Translations under genes and position numbers: made by a program
Shown: piece after piece, positions 17,451 to 26,992 of the stretch
How the letters are laid out: each line of letters starts with the position of its first letter
Numbering within the stretch: position 1 is the first letter of the stretch
NCBI RefSeq assembly: GCF_947331435.1
Contig: NZ_CAMZOF010000002.1
Location: 1 to 64,000 of the forward strand
DNA from: Pelagibius sp. Alg239-R121
GTDB lineage: Bacteria; Pseudomonadota; Alphaproteobacteria; Kiloniellales; Kiloniellaceae
Reading direction: 5' to 3'
DNA: 64,000 nt
Notes under the pieces: model-generated
Database searches by the model: none
What the model was told of the DNA's origin: nothing
Seen by the model: only the letters and a program-made list of their open reading frames with translations

Positions 17451-19037
17451 CTATTGAACAAGGTTGGACAGTCCATGCCCGCGCGTATCGGTGACCACTT
17501 CACATGCTCCCGGCGCTTCGACAATGCCCTTGGGGCAATAGATGGCATTTGCCTGGCCGATCTGCGGAACCGGCTGAGTTGCGTGTCCTTTGGCCTTAAG
17601 ACCCTCTATCGCCCGGCTGTTCTCTTCGTAGAATGTGACGTCCGGCGCACCGCCGTGGTGAATCCGCGGCGCGGCCATGGCCACCGTCAAGCCTTTATCG
17701 GTCGTCAGGCTATCGAGCATCAGACGTGCCAGAGATGTCGATGCAACTGCACCGCCGCTCGCAGACCCCAGAAACCTCAGAACACCGGTGTTGGTGTTGG
17801 CAACGATAACGGTGCTGAGCGAATCTCCGCCATCAGCGGGTGACCGGCGCGGGGCCGGCAACAACACGCCCGTACCAGGTGCAATCCTGCCGGATCCGAA
17901 CAGACCGTTCATCGTAAAGTTACAGGAAATCCCGTTGCCGTAGGCATCGCCTATTACGAAACCCGCCGCGCCGGGATCGCCAGGTGCCGGGCCCGGCTTC
18001 GGGGTAAGCTGCTCCGCTGGCGTATGGCGCGAGGAATTAAAGTTTGCCATCGCGGTCTCGGCCCGCGCCTCACTGACCAAAGCCTCCGGATCCTCCGTGC
18101 TGGCTCCATCTGGTGCAATCCACCCCGTACGCTGAGAAAATGCGCGCATGGAAGCTTCAATGAAGAGATGTTCGCGCTGTTCCGGACTGGCCTCGCCATA
18201 GTCTTGCGATTCCGTCAGCATCTGCCATATCTGCGCCGAAACCACGCCCCCCGCAGCCGGGGGCGTTGAAAAGTATCCAACGTCCGATCCAATCGGCAGC
18301 GTTACCGCAGAACGGATGTTCGGCAGGCTGTTCCGGATATCCTCAACATTCAGTGGAAGGCCCGCCTGGGTCGAAGATTCTGCGAGCCTGCGGGCAAATG
18401 CTCCGCCGTAGAAATAGGCCGCGCCTTGCTGCCGGACCCCTGCCAACACCGCGGAAAGTTCGGCCTGAACGACAGTATTGCCCTCGCGTGCCAAAGCGCC
18501 CCCCGACACTTCGAAGCGCCGGCGCAGATCGGGAACGCGTTGCAACGCGTTGGAAGCCACGGCCAGATCACGTGCGAAAGCACGACTGACCGCATGGCCA
18601 AATCGGGCGTAGCCCTCTGCCGGAGAAAGCATCTGAGCCCAGCGCAACGTGCCGTAACGGGCATGTAATGCCGCCATACCGCGCACATTCCCCGGAACGG
18701 CACCACCTGCCGTTCCGGGACGCGGAAGGAATTCAAACACCTCGCCGGACATGGTCGCCGCGTCAAAATAGACGCAAACGCCGCCGCCGCCGATTCCGGC
18801 CCGGGACGGCATGGTCACAGCCATCGTGAAATACATCGCGACCGCGGCATCGGCCACAGTTCCGCCGTTCCCGATGACGTCGCGGCCGACAATGACGGCG
18901 CGCGGCTCATCGCCTGAAATCAGGCCCGCGAAGCCATCCACTGGCGCAAACACACCGTCAGGCTGAGGATGGGTCTCGCAGGCGGCCAATAAAAGCATAG
19001 CACTGCCCGCCAGCAACAGCCTCCGGCGGAGGCCCAT
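17451..19037 (-). CDS. gamma-glutamyltransferase-family lipoprotein lacking the nucleophile
   Basis: The 528-residue product has a lipoprotein signal (LLLAGSAMLLLAAC) and the overall gamma-glutamyltransferase fold, an Ntn-hydrolase that normally cleaves itself before a catalytic threonine. Active enzymes carry T-T-H-x-x-V-x-D-x-x-G-N at the start of the small subunit. Here the aligned segment reads AAGFVIGDAYGN, so both threonines are alanine. Downstream family landmarks survive (LFGSG, GTGVLL, LGSASGG). Neither self-processing nor glutamyl transfer is therefore expected, and it may be a binding or scaffold protein. I chose ATG 19037 because the lipobox fits; the upstream frame to 19358 overlaps the divergent protease gene. 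An operon with the aminotransferase is likely. Confidence 0.88.
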   Translation of the reverse strand: MGLRRRLLLAGSAMLLLAACETHPQPDGVFAPVDGFAGLISGDEPRAVIVGRDVIGNGGTVADAAVAMYFTMAVTMPSRAGIGGGGVCVYFDAATMSGEVFEFLPRPGTAGGAVPGNVRGMAALHARYGTLRWAQMLSPAEGYARFGHAVSRAFARDLAVASNALQRVPDLRRRFEVSGGALAREGNTVVQAELSAVLAGVRQQGAAYFYGGAFARRLAESSTQAGLPLNVEDIRNSLPNIRSAVTLPIGSDVGYFSTPPAAGGVVSAQIWQMLTESQDYGEASPEQREHLFIEASMRAFSQRTGWIAPDGASTEDPEALVSEARAETAMANFNSSRHTPAEQLTPKPGPAPGDPGAAGFVIGDAYGNGISCNFTMNGLFGSGRIAPGTGVLLPAPRRSPADGGDSLSTVIVANTNTGVLRFLGSASGGAVASTSLARLMLDSLTTDKGLTVAMAAPRIHHGGAPDVTFYEENSRAIEGLKAKGHATQPVPQIGQANAIYCPKGIVEAPGACEVVTDTRGHGLSNLVQ

Positions 19038-19236
19038 AAACGCCGTTTTATGCGATATCCGGGAAGCTTTGACTCTTGCAAGGATCCCTTGCGCCTTGCC
19101 GATGCAGGCGTTTGCTGAAACTATATTCACGTTAACCCGATTAATCTGTGGATCTAAGTTGAGGCCTTGTGGAGCGCCTCGTTGAATCGCCTGAGGACCG
19201 ACCCTAGGTTTATGTTTTGATGTCGAGATCTGACTT

Positions 19237-20595
19237 GTGACCAAACGCACCTTCTTTCCGTTCACGGCTCTTGCGGTTATCTTTGCCCTTCTGGTGCCCA
19301 CGCCGCTCGCCGCCCAGGGTCTGAGGCTGGTCCGTGACGCGGAAATCGAAACTACCATTCGAATCTACGCTACGCCACTATTCCAAGCGGCAGGCATCAG
19401 TCCGCAATCGGTGCGCATCTTTCTTGTCAATGATGACTCTCTCAATGCCTTCGTAACCACTGGGAACCGCATGTTCATCAATACTGGGCTGCTGGTAAAG
19501 GCCGAAAGCCCGCTGGCGGTCATTGGCGTGATCGCCCATGAGACCGGCCACATGGCCGGTGGGCATGTGGCAATACGCGGGAAAAGCATTGAAAACGCCC
19601 AGTCCACAATCATTGCCAGCTACCTGCTGGGGATAGGAGCCGCTCTGGCCACCGGGCGCGGCGAAGCGGCAACGGCGATTATCAGCGGCGGACAGGATAT
19701 CGCCCTTAAGGGATTTTTGGGATACAGCAGAAGCCAGGAATCAGCGGCCGACCAGGCAGGTGTCCGCCTGCTCGAAGCCACAAAACTCTCACCGGAAGGT
19801 CTCCTCGAATTTATGGGCGTGCTGCGCGGACAGGAAGTGTTGCTCGCAACGAGTCAGGACCCCTATCTGCGGACTCACCCCCTGACACAGGAACGGATCA
19901 GCTTTCTCGAAAACGCCGTCAGCCAGTCGCCCTTCAAGGGCACACCGCCATCAGAGGAGCTCACCCGTCTGCACAACAGGGTTCGGGCCAAGCTGATCGG
20001 ATTTCTCTGGCCGATTTCCCGGGTTTTTCAGGCCTACCCTGAAGACGACAATTCACTGGAAAGCCGTTATGCAAGGTCCATTGCACATTATCGTGAAGCC
20101 GAACTGGATGCCGCGCTTCCCTTGATCAACGGATTGATCGAAGAGTATCCCAATGATCCTTACTTCTACGAGCTCAAGGGCCAGATGCTTTACGAGAATG
20201 CGCGCGGTCTCGAAGCCTTGCCTGCGTTCGAAAAAGCAGCTCAATTGCGTCCGAATTCACCGCAGCTTCACTTCGCTCTGGCCCAGGCGCAAATCGAAGC
20301 CAACACGGCCGAGTTGGACCAAAAAGCGCTGGACAACCTGGACTTTACACTGCAGCACGAACCGAGCAATTCAGCGGCCTGGCGCCTGTCAGCCATCGCC
20401 TACGGCCGCAGTGGCGACACCGGCATGACCGCGCTTGCCCTTGCGGAAGCCGCCCTGGCGCGTGGTCGATCCCGGGAATCTCTTCAGCATGCCCGGCGCG
20501 CGGTAAAAATCCTGCCAGAAGGGACACCGAGTTCGCTACGGGCACAGGATCTGGAAGGACTGGCCGAACGGCTGGTCGAGAAGCAAAAGCGTTGA
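19237..20595 (+). CDS. M48-family metalloprotease with TPR repeats, BepA-like
   Basis: The 452-residue exported protease resembles BepA/YfgC, which guards outer-membrane protein assembly in the periplasm. A signal peptide (FFPFTALAVIFALLVPTPLAAQ) is followed by the zinc motif HETGH (about residue 101) and the third ligand glutamate in SQESAADQAG (about 169). Tetratricopeptide-like helices fill about residues 270-440. The start is GTG at 19237. It is divergent from the gamma-glutamyltransferase homologue (199 bp) and is followed 33 bp later by a DsbA-family gene, so the two may form one envelope-quality operon. Confidence 0.93.
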   Translation: MTKRTFFPFTALAVIFALLVPTPLAAQGLRLVRDAEIETTIRIYATPLFQAAGISPQSVRIFLVNDDSLNAFVTTGNRMFINTGLLVKAESPLAVIGVIAHETGHMAGGHVAIRGKSIENAQSTIIASYLLGIGAALATGRGEAATAIISGGQDIALKGFLGYSRSQESAADQAGVRLLEATKLSPEGLLEFMGVLRGQEVLLATSQDPYLRTHPLTQERISFLENAVSQSPFKGTPPSEELTRLHNRVRAKLIGFLWPISRVFQAYPEDDNSLESRYARSIAHYREAELDAALPLINGLIEEYPNDPYFYELKGQMLYENARGLEALPAFEKAAQLRPNSPQLHFALAQAQIEANTAELDQKALDNLDFTLQHEPSNSAAWRLSAIAYGRSGDTGMTALALAEAALARGRSRESLQHARRAVKILPEGTPSSLRAQDLEGLAERLVEKQKR

Positions 20596-20628
20596 TCACA
20601 ACGATCACCGCCTTACATAAAGGCACGA

Positions 20629-21474
20629 GTGAAAGTTCACGAGTGCGACACCGAAAACCCCGGGAGACCCCCTGACGTGTTTCTGCAATCCTCCTTCCAA
20701 GCGGTCCGCCATCCCGGCAATGCCGCTTTATGTCTGTCGCTGTTCCTCGTTGGGCTGATGTTCCAGGCGTTTCCATCCCAGGCACAGGACCAATCGACGG
20801 AGACCAACACCCCCGCCGAAGTCGAAAACATCGAACAGATCGTTCGCGACTATCTTCTGCGCAATCCGGAAGTGCTTGTGGAAGCCTTGACCCTCTACGA
20901 GCAGCGCCGGGCGGAAGCAGAAGAGCAACAGCGTCTGACGGCGGTCACGGACCGGAAGGACGAATTGGAAAACGATCCTGACTCACCGGTCGCCGGAAAT
21001 CTGGAAGGCGATGTGGTGGTCGTCGAATTTTTCGATTATCGCTGCCCCTATTGCCGCCGTTCAGCGGACACGCTGGAAGCAGCCATGAAGGAGGATGGCA
21101 ATGTCCGTGTGGTGTTCAAGGAATTCCCGATCCTGGGTCCGGAATCAGTAGAGGGTGCCAAGGCGGCGCTTGCCGCTGCAAAGCAGGGTAAATACGAGGC
21201 TTTTCATTTCTCTTTGATGCGCGAACCCGGTGATATGAGCCTGGCACACCTGCGGCGGACAGCGGAGCAGGTTGGCATCGATCCCGATCAGATGGAACGC
21301 GACATGAAATCCGATGACATCAATGCCGCGCTGCGCCGGAACTACGCACTGGCAGAAGAGCTGTCGATCCGCGGCACCCCTGCTTTCGTTATCGGCGGCA
21401 CGTTGGTGCCAGGCGCCGTCAATCGCGCCGAGATCGACCGCTTGATCGCCGAAGCCAGGGCAAAAGCCAGCTGA
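20629..21474 (+). CDS. DsbA-family thiol:disulfide interchange protein
   Basis: The 281-residue periplasmic protein has a hydrophobic export segment (AALCLSLFLVGLMFQAF, about 33-49), a short helical region, then a thioredoxin-like DsbA fold. The redox pair is in YRCPYCRRS (about 138-141) and the cis-proline in IRGTPAF (about 249). It resembles the Com1/ScsC/DsbA group that begins with a helical region which may mediate oligomerisation. GTG at 20629 has AAAGG six bases before it; GTG at 20677 is a possible alternative that still keeps the export segment. Oxidase or isomerase activity cannot be decided here. Confidence 0.92.
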   Translation: MKVHECDTENPGRPPDVFLQSSFQAVRHPGNAALCLSLFLVGLMFQAFPSQAQDQSTETNTPAEVENIEQIVRDYLLRNPEVLVEALTLYEQRRAEAEEQQRLTAVTDRKDELENDPDSPVAGNLEGDVVVVEFFDYRCPYCRRSADTLEAAMKEDGNVRVVFKEFPILGPESVEGAKAALAAAKQGKYEAFHFSLMREPGDMSLAHLRRTAEQVGIDPDQMERDMKSDDINAALRRNYALAEELSIRGTPAFVIGGTLVPGAVNRAEIDRLIAEARAKAS

Positions 21475-21649
21475 CGGATTCTTGGCCTCGCCGCCATCGC
21501 GGTTCATACGGAAACGATGGCGCCTGAGGCCGGTCCCGTGCTTCGCGCGAAGAATTTGATCCAAAAGCGCGGATTAGGGCGAACCCGCATTGCGCGCTCA
21601 CGGCGCCGTGTGCTAACGCTTGAGAATCCAAGCCATGCAGGAGTAATAC

Positions 21650-22108
21650 GTGGCCAGTGCGCCGAAAATCCTGATTCTCAACGGCCCCAATTTAAATCTG
21701 TTGGGCCTCCGCGAACCGCACATATATGGTCATACGACCTTGAGCGATATCGAGGCCAGTTGCCGTCAGCATGCGGAAGCGTTGGGACTTGTTGTCGATT
21801 TTCAGCAATCGAACAGTGAAAGCACGCTCATCGGCTGGATCCACGAAGCCAGGACCAGCCAGGATGGCATTATCATCAATCCGGCCGCCTATACGCACAC
21901 TTCAGTTGCAATCATGGACGCGCTGAAAGGCGTCGCGCTTCCGACCGTCGAAATCCACCTCTCGAATACACATCAGCGGGAGGACTTTCGCAAAGTCTCC
22001 TATGTTTCACAGGTTGCCTTTGGTGTGATCTGCGGCTTTGGAGCCCAAGGATACATAATGGCGCTGGATGCAATGGCTAAGAAGCTCATCAACGAACAAG
22101 AAGCATAA
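21650..22108 (+). CDS. aroQ: 3-dehydroquinate dehydratase, type II
   Basis: This enzyme makes 3-dehydroshikimate in the shikimate pathway. The 152-residue length is typical of the dodecameric type II form. Conserved elements are [15 protein letters not shown] with the catalytic arginine, the tyrosine in [13 protein letters not shown] and the histidine in VEIHLSN. GTG at 21650 follows CAGGAG. The stop overlaps the accB start by one base (TAATG), so it is translationally coupled to accB-accC, a known alphaproteobacterial order. Confidence 0.97.
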   Translation: MASAPKILILNGPNLNLLGLREPHIYGHTTLSDIEASCRQHAEALGLVVDFQQSNSESTLIGWIHEARTSQDGIIINPAAYTHTSVAIMDALKGVALPTVEIHLSNTHQREDFRKVSYVSQVAFGVICGFGAQGYIMALDAMAKKLINEQEA

Positions 22109-22563
22109 TGTCGAAATTCGAAATCAATGAAGAGATAATCCGCTCACTCGCGGGATTGCTCGATGAAACCGGCCTCAGCGAAATCGAGTACGAGTCGCAA
22201 GGCCATCGTCTTCGTGTCAGCCGCGGCGGAGTCGCGCAAACGGTCGTGGCGGCCCCTGCGCCTGCCGCAGCGGCAGTTGCGGACGCATCGTCCGCACCGG
22301 CAACTGCGGTTGCAGCCGATCAGCCGCCGGCGGGTACGATAAACTCGCCTATGGTCGGTACCGCCTATCTTGCGGCCGAGCCGTCCGCTCCGGCCTTCAT
22401 CAAGGTTGGAGATATGGTAACTGAGGGTCAGACTCTGCTGATCATAGAGGCCATGAAGGTGATGAACGAGCTCAAATCGCCGCGTTCCGGCAAGGTGTCA
22501 CACATCATGGTCAGCGACGGTCAGCCGGTAGAATTCGGCGAGCCTTTGCTGGCCATCGAATAG
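22108..22563 (+). CDS. accB: acetyl-CoA carboxylase biotin carboxyl carrier protein
   Basis: BCCP carries the biotin that shuttles CO2 in the first step of fatty-acid synthesis. The C-terminal biotinyl domain has the biotin lysine in EAMKVMNELKS (about residue 116) and the start motif INSPMVGT. A flexible Ala/Pro linker (about 48-75) joins it to the N-terminal segment. The 151-residue length is normal. It is coupled to aroQ upstream, and accC follows 18 bp downstream. Confidence 0.97.
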   Translation: MSKFEINEEIIRSLAGLLDETGLSEIEYESQGHRLRVSRGGVAQTVVAAPAPAAAAVADASSAPATAVAADQPPAGTINSPMVGTAYLAAEPSAPAFIKVGDMVTEGQTLLIIEAMKVMNELKSPRSGKVSHIMVSDGQPVEFGEPLLAIE

Positions 22564-22581
22564 ATACGGGCAGCAGCCCCC

Positions 22582-23925
22582 ATGTTCGAGAAAGTTCTGA
22601 TCGCCAACCGCGGCGAAATCGCGCTTCGAATTCATCGTGCCTGTCGTGAGATGGGCATACAGACCGTTGCTGTCCACTCGACGGCAGACTCCGATGCAAT
22701 GCATGTCAGACTGGCTGATGAGAGTGTCTGCATCGGGCCGCCAGCCAGCAAAGACAGTTACCTGAATGTCCCGGCTATCCTCTCGGCCGCGACCATCACC
22801 GGGGCGGATGCAATCCACCCCGGGGTTGGCTTCTTATCCGAGAACGCCGATTTCGCTGCCATGGTCGAAGAGCATGGCTTCGTTTTTATCGGCCCCACGC
22901 CGGACCATATCCAGCTGATGGGCGATAAAGTCGCCGCCAAACAGGCTGCCGACAATCTTGGCATACCCGTCGTGCCGGGATCCGACGGTGAGATTCTAAC
23001 GGCTGAAGAGGCTCTGCCGATCGCCGAGAAGATCGGCTATCCCGTGTTGATCAAGGCCGCAGCAGGCGGTGGCGGCAGGGGTATGAAAGTCGCCTACAAC
23101 GCGGACGAATTGCGCCAGGCGGTTCAACTGGCAAGGACCGAAGCCCAGGCAGCCTTCGGCAATGCCGCGGTCTATATGGAAAAGTATCTCGGACGCCCGC
23201 GGCACATCGAAATCCAGTTAATGGCCGATGGTCATGGCAACGTCATTCACCTTGGCGAACGTGATTGCTCGCTGCAGCGCCGGCATCAAAAACTGCTTGA
23301 AGAAGCCCCCTCGCCGGCCCTAAACGAAGAGGCACGGGCCTGGATCGGCAAGCGGTCCACCGATGCGATGAAAAAGCTCGGTTACAAGTCCGCAGGCACA
23401 ATCGAATTTCTCTATGAAGATGGCGAATTCTACTTCATCGAGATGAACACACGCCTGCAGGTCGAGCATCCCATTTCGGAAGCGATTACCGGCATCGACA
23501 TCGTCCGCGAACAGATCAGAATTGCCGCCGGACTGCCGATGAGCCTCGCTCAAGAGGATGTCACCTTCTTCGGTCATGCGATCGAATGCCGGATCAATGC
23601 GGAAAACCCGCAAACCTTTATGCCGTCGCCCGGAACCTTGACCGACTATCACGCTCCAGGCGGTCTCGGCGTACGCGTCGATTCAGGTATCTATGCCGGT
23701 TACCGTGTGCCGCCGCACTATGACAGTCTGATCGCCAAGCTGGTGGTCCATGGCCAGACCCGAAACGAATGCCTGATGCGTCTGCGGCGTGCGCTCGAAG
23801 AGTTTGTGATCGACGGCATCGAAACAACGGTACCGCTGCACCAAAAATTGATCGTCGACAACGAATTCATCAACGGCGATTATGATATTCACTGGCTTGA
23901 AAAGTTTGTCGGGGGACAGAGCTAG
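22582..23925 (+). CDS. accC: acetyl-CoA carboxylase biotin carboxylase subunit
   Basis: The 447-residue enzyme carboxylates the biotin of AccB using ATP and bicarbonate. It starts with the biotin carboxylase N-domain ([16 protein letters not shown]), followed by an ATP-grasp domain with the glycine-rich loop [12 protein letters not shown] and the metal site [13 protein letters not shown]. The biotin carboxylase C-domain ends the chain. Length and motifs match the family throughout. Confidence 0.98.
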   Translation: MFEKVLIANRGEIALRIHRACREMGIQTVAVHSTADSDAMHVRLADESVCIGPPASKDSYLNVPAILSAATITGADAIHPGVGFLSENADFAAMVEEHGFVFIGPTPDHIQLMGDKVAAKQAADNLGIPVVPGSDGEILTAEEALPIAEKIGYPVLIKAAAGGGGRGMKVAYNADELRQAVQLARTEAQAAFGNAAVYMEKYLGRPRHIEIQLMADGHGNVIHLGERDCSLQRRHQKLLEEAPSPALNEEARAWIGKRSTDAMKKLGYKSAGTIEFLYEDGEFYFIEMNTRLQVEHPISEAITGIDIVREQIRIAAGLPMSLAQEDVTFFGHAIECRINAENPQTFMPSPGTLTDYHAPGGLGVRVDSGIYAGYRVPPHYDSLIAKLVVHGQTRNECLMRLRRALEEFVIDGIETTVPLHQKLIVDNEFINGDYDIHWLEKFVGGQS

Positions 23926-23981
23926 CTATCCGGGCGTCGCTGTTATAAGGCCCGGTATCTTTAAGGCAACTACGGACGGAC

Positions 23982-24638
23982 ATGGAGCTTACGCCCGACC
24001 TTTTGCTTAAAGCCTACACCGTCGGGGTTTTCCCGATGGCGGAAAGCCGGGATGATCCGGTGCTTCATTGGATCGACCCGGACCTCCGTGGTGTACTCCC
24101 ACTTGATGCGGTGCATATTCCCCGCAAACTGCGGCGCAGAATCCGGCAAGGCGACTTCGAGGTCCGCTGTGACACAGCGTTTGACGAAGTCATTCGCCTT
24201 TGCGCCGCCCCGACCGAAGGCCGTCCGGATACCTGGATCAACCCCACAATCGAGCGGCTTTACAATCAGGTCTTTGCAAGAGGCTTTGCCCATTCCGTCG
24301 AATGTTGGCAGGACGGCAATCTGGTGGGCGGTCTTTACGGCGTTTCGCTCGGTGCGGTCTTTTTCGGCGAATCGATGTTCAGCCGCGTTTCCGACGCCAG
24401 TAAGGTCGCGTTGATGCACTTGGCACTGCGTCTGCGCAAGGGCGGCTACGAGCTGCTTGACACCCAGTTCAACACACCGCATCTCAGTCGCTTCGGTGTC
24501 CTTGAGATTCCAAGGGACGAGTACCAGAAACAGCTCGTGCGGGCGGTCAATACCCAAGCCCGCTTTCCCATCGAGGTGACCACGGCGGAGGTCGACGCCT
24601 TCCTGCAATCCTCTGCACCGCCTCCCGAGCATATTTGA
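23982..24638 (+). CDS. aat: leucyl/phenylalanyl-tRNA-protein transferase
   Basis: Aat adds leucine or phenylalanine to proteins with N-terminal Arg or Lys, marking them for ClpAP in the N-degron pathway. The 218-residue chain shows the family signatures GVFPMAES, VECWQDGNLVGGLYGVSLG and FFGESMFSR, then LDTQFNTPHLSRFG. It lies 56 bp after accC on the same strand and may be read from the same transcript. Confidence 0.96.
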   Translation: MELTPDLLLKAYTVGVFPMAESRDDPVLHWIDPDLRGVLPLDAVHIPRKLRRRIRQGDFEVRCDTAFDEVIRLCAAPTEGRPDTWINPTIERLYNQVFARGFAHSVECWQDGNLVGGLYGVSLGAVFFGESMFSRVSDASKVALMHLALRLRKGGYELLDTQFNTPHLSRFGVLEIPRDEYQKQLVRAVNTQARFPIEVTTAEVDAFLQSSAPPPEHI

Positions 24639-25298
24639 GCTAGGTTGAGAACTCAAAAGGTGCGATGGCTTCGACGATAAAATTGTGTTTTCTGGCAAGG
24701 AGTTAGGAACGGAACGATGCTGAAGCATCGTGCCTCTGCCAGAGTTGGACCGACAATGCGACGCTGTCCAGAATTCATAATTTTACCGTCAAGATCGTCG
24801 AGGAAGAGGAGTTCCCAACCTAGGGCCATTCTCCTAGGATTTCGGAGGACTGACCCTTGTTTTCCCCGGCGTTCGATATAGGTGGTTCGGTACTGAATTC
24901 CATCTCGCGACGGGTGATACAAGCGCTTTGCGGCGTAAAGGCAGCAAAACGCAGATTAGCGCAACATCGAGATACAACCAGAAGGAATTTCGTTCAGCAG
25001 ACTGTTGACAATCGCCGAGTGAAGCTATGGTCCAGAGAGAGGCTCAATTTGACCTGGAATTTATTCATATTAAACCTATAGCAAATTTTATATATGATAT
25101 ATATAATTGATTAGTATGGTAATTTTCCAACCCCTCATTTCGACGATGGCCAAATCATTCGGTAAATGCACAGGCGAAACGCTTCGAGTTTTTGGAAATT
25201 TTTGTTGTTATTGCGTTCATATAATGGCACTATGTCACAATCATAAGTAACATAATAATAAGAACACTCAACCGCATTACCCGTAGAGGTGAACTAGA
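24639..25298. other. long AT-rich intergenic region upstream of the XRE gene
   Basis: No supported gene lies in these 660 bp. An 89-codon minus-strand frame (24653-24922) and a 74-codon plus-strand frame (24857-25081) show no family features or ribosome binding site. From about 25070 the sequence becomes strikingly AT-rich (TATATATGATATATATAA near 25090). A TATAAT lies at 25220-25225, without a well-spaced -35 box. GAGGTGA at 25286-25292 serves the XRE gene. Confidence 0.45.
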
Positions 25299-25664
25299 GT
25301 GAGCAAATTTTCCCCTCAGACGAGAAAAATCGAAGTGCATGTCGGACAGAGAATTCGCGCACGGCGTACAATGCTGGGATTAACCCAGCAGCATCTGGCT
25401 AATCTGATTGGCGTTACCTATCAGCAAGCCCACAAGTATGAGCGTGGGACAAACCGGGTTTCAGCCGGCCGTCTGTATGAAATTGCCGAAGTCCTGGGCG
25501 TAGATGTCAGCTATTTTTACGACGGAATGGACGAAACCGAGTCGACGATACCTGCCCGCCAGCGTGTTTGCCTTGATCTGGCACGTAACTTTACGCGGAT
25601 TACAAACGAACGCCACCAGAATGCAGTCAGTCAGCTCTGCCGGACATTGGCCGACGAAGCTTAA
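25299..25664 (+). CDS. XRE-family helix-turn-helix regulator
   Basis: The 121-residue cytoplasmic protein has an N-terminal Cro/CI-type DNA-binding domain (about residues 15-72): GQRIRARRTMLGLTQQHLA, then the recognition part GVTYQQAHKYERG and SAGRLYEIAEVLGV. The tail is short and has no sensor domain. It belongs to an alphaproteobacterial group with the Q-x-x-K-Y-E-x-G-x-N-R-x-S-A-G-R-L pattern, and a second member lies at 52910-53293. GTG at 25299 follows GAGGTGA. The long AT-rich upstream region may be its own control region; targets are unknown. Confidence 0.93.
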   Translation: MSKFSPQTRKIEVHVGQRIRARRTMLGLTQQHLANLIGVTYQQAHKYERGTNRVSAGRLYEIAEVLGVDVSYFYDGMDETESTIPARQRVCLDLARNFTRITNERHQNAVSQLCRTLADEA

Positions 25665-25796
25665 CGACTCAGTCTTGACGGAACCGGTATCCTTTTGAGA
25701 CGAAGAGTCGTGGCGACCTAGTTCGGCTTCTAAAACGCTGCGCCAATGCGGTGAAATTCGGTGGCTGTCTAGTACAGAAAAATTCAACACTCAGGA

Positions 25797-25825
25797 AATC
25801 GGTCGGCTCCATTGTCCGGCCGATT
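25797..25825. terminator. hairpin between convergent genes
   Basis: AATCGG-T-CGG at 25797-25806 pairs with CCG-G-CCGATT at 25816-25825, between the XRE gene and the convergent reductase gene. T-rich sequence follows on the plus strand (ATCTTTGTT). It may serve both genes. Confidence 0.55.
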
Positions 25826-25876
25826 ATCTTTGTTGAAAGCGGCGAAACCTCTTCTCACAATGCGCGGCAAGTGCCG

Positions 25877-26908
25877 TCAGTCGGACCGCTCAGCGACTTT
25901 CACCACTAGTTTGCCGAAATTCCTACCTTCCAGCATTCCCATAAAGGCCTCGGGCGCTGCCACCAGGCTTTCGACCATATCTTCGCGGTAGCGCACCGAG
26001 CCATCCCTGAGCCATCCGGACATCTCCTCGAAAAAAACAGGGAAGTCCGCGTAGTGGTCAAAGATTATAAATCCGCGGATGGTAATACGCTTCGTCAGAA
26101 GGTTGCGCATCAAAAGCGGCGCCTTGTCCGGCCCGTCAGGGAGTGACGTCGCGTTGTAGTGTGCGATCAGTCCGCAAAGCGGGACCCTTGCCCAGACGTT
26201 CAACAGAGGCAGCACTGCCTGGAAAACCGCCCCGCCGACATTTTCGAAATAGACATCGATCCCATCGGGGCAGGCTGAAGCTAGCCGCGCCGCGAAATCG
26301 GCGTCTTTGTAATTCAGGCAGGTATCAAATCCCAAATCATCCGTGACATACGCACATTTTTCCGAAGAACCGGCAACACCGACGACACGGCACCCTTTGA
26401 GCTTTGCAATCTGTCCAACGACGGAGCCGACCGCGCCCGACGCAGCGGCAACCACGACCGTCTCCCCCGCTTTCGGCTGACCAATCTGAAGCAAGCCGGT
26501 ATAGGCGGTAAAACCGGGCATACCCAGCACGCCAAGAGCATAGGATAATGGGCCAGCCGAGGGATCGAGTTTTCGAACCGCCTCACCATCGGACAAGGCG
26601 TAGTCCTGCCAGCCGCTGCCAGCCAAGACGACATCGCCGACGGAATAGCCTTCGAGATTGGAATCGATGACCTCGCAAACGGTGCCAGCGGTCATGACGC
26701 CTCCAATAGCAACCGGTTCGGCATAAGAAGCCGCATCATTCATGCGACCACGCATGTAGGGATCCAAAGACAGGTAGAGTGTCTTCAACAGCATTTGTCC
26801 CGGCCCTGCTGTGGGAATATCTCCTTCCAGCAGGCTGAAATTCTCTGCGGTCGGCACTCCGTTGGGGCGGGAAGCCAAAGTGATTTGCCGGTTTTTTGCT
26901 TGGGTCAT
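25877..26908 (-). CDS. NADP-dependent oxidoreductase, CurA/PTGR-like MDR family
   Basis: The 343-residue medium-chain reductase belongs to the zinc-free group of CurA and leukotriene-B4 12-hydroxydehydrogenase, which reduce the double bond of alpha,beta-unsaturated carbonyls with NADPH. Visible are the family start (NRQITLASRPNGVP), LYLSLDPYMRGRM, the cofactor loop AAASGAVGSVVGQIAKLKG (about 152-170) and YFENVGG. It follows the DenD-like gene with an 84-bp gap on the same strand. The two may share a promoter, though no shared pathway is obvious. Confidence 0.92.
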   Translation of the reverse strand: MTQAKNRQITLASRPNGVPTAENFSLLEGDIPTAGPGQMLLKTLYLSLDPYMRGRMNDAASYAEPVAIGGVMTAGTVCEVIDSNLEGYSVGDVVLAGSGWQDYALSDGEAVRKLDPSAGPLSYALGVLGMPGFTAYTGLLQIGQPKAGETVVVAAASGAVGSVVGQIAKLKGCRVVGVAGSSEKCAYVTDDLGFDTCLNYKDADFAARLASACPDGIDVYFENVGGAVFQAVLPLLNVWARVPLCGLIAHYNATSLPDGPDKAPLLMRNLLTKRITIRGFIIFDHYADFPVFFEEMSGWLRDGSVRYREDMVESLVAAPEAFMGMLEGRNFGKLVVKVAERSD

Positions 26909-26992
26909 GGAACTGTTATCTTTCTACATGCGGAGGCAGGCTAAGGTCTCAGACTGCTGTAAGGTTCGGGAGGAAAAGCGACGGCCCCATAC

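Noticed and set aside
24653-24922. 89-codon minus-strand frame after aat
   Set aside because: I tried to match it to the small genes often found near aat, but no motif fits and there is no start signal.
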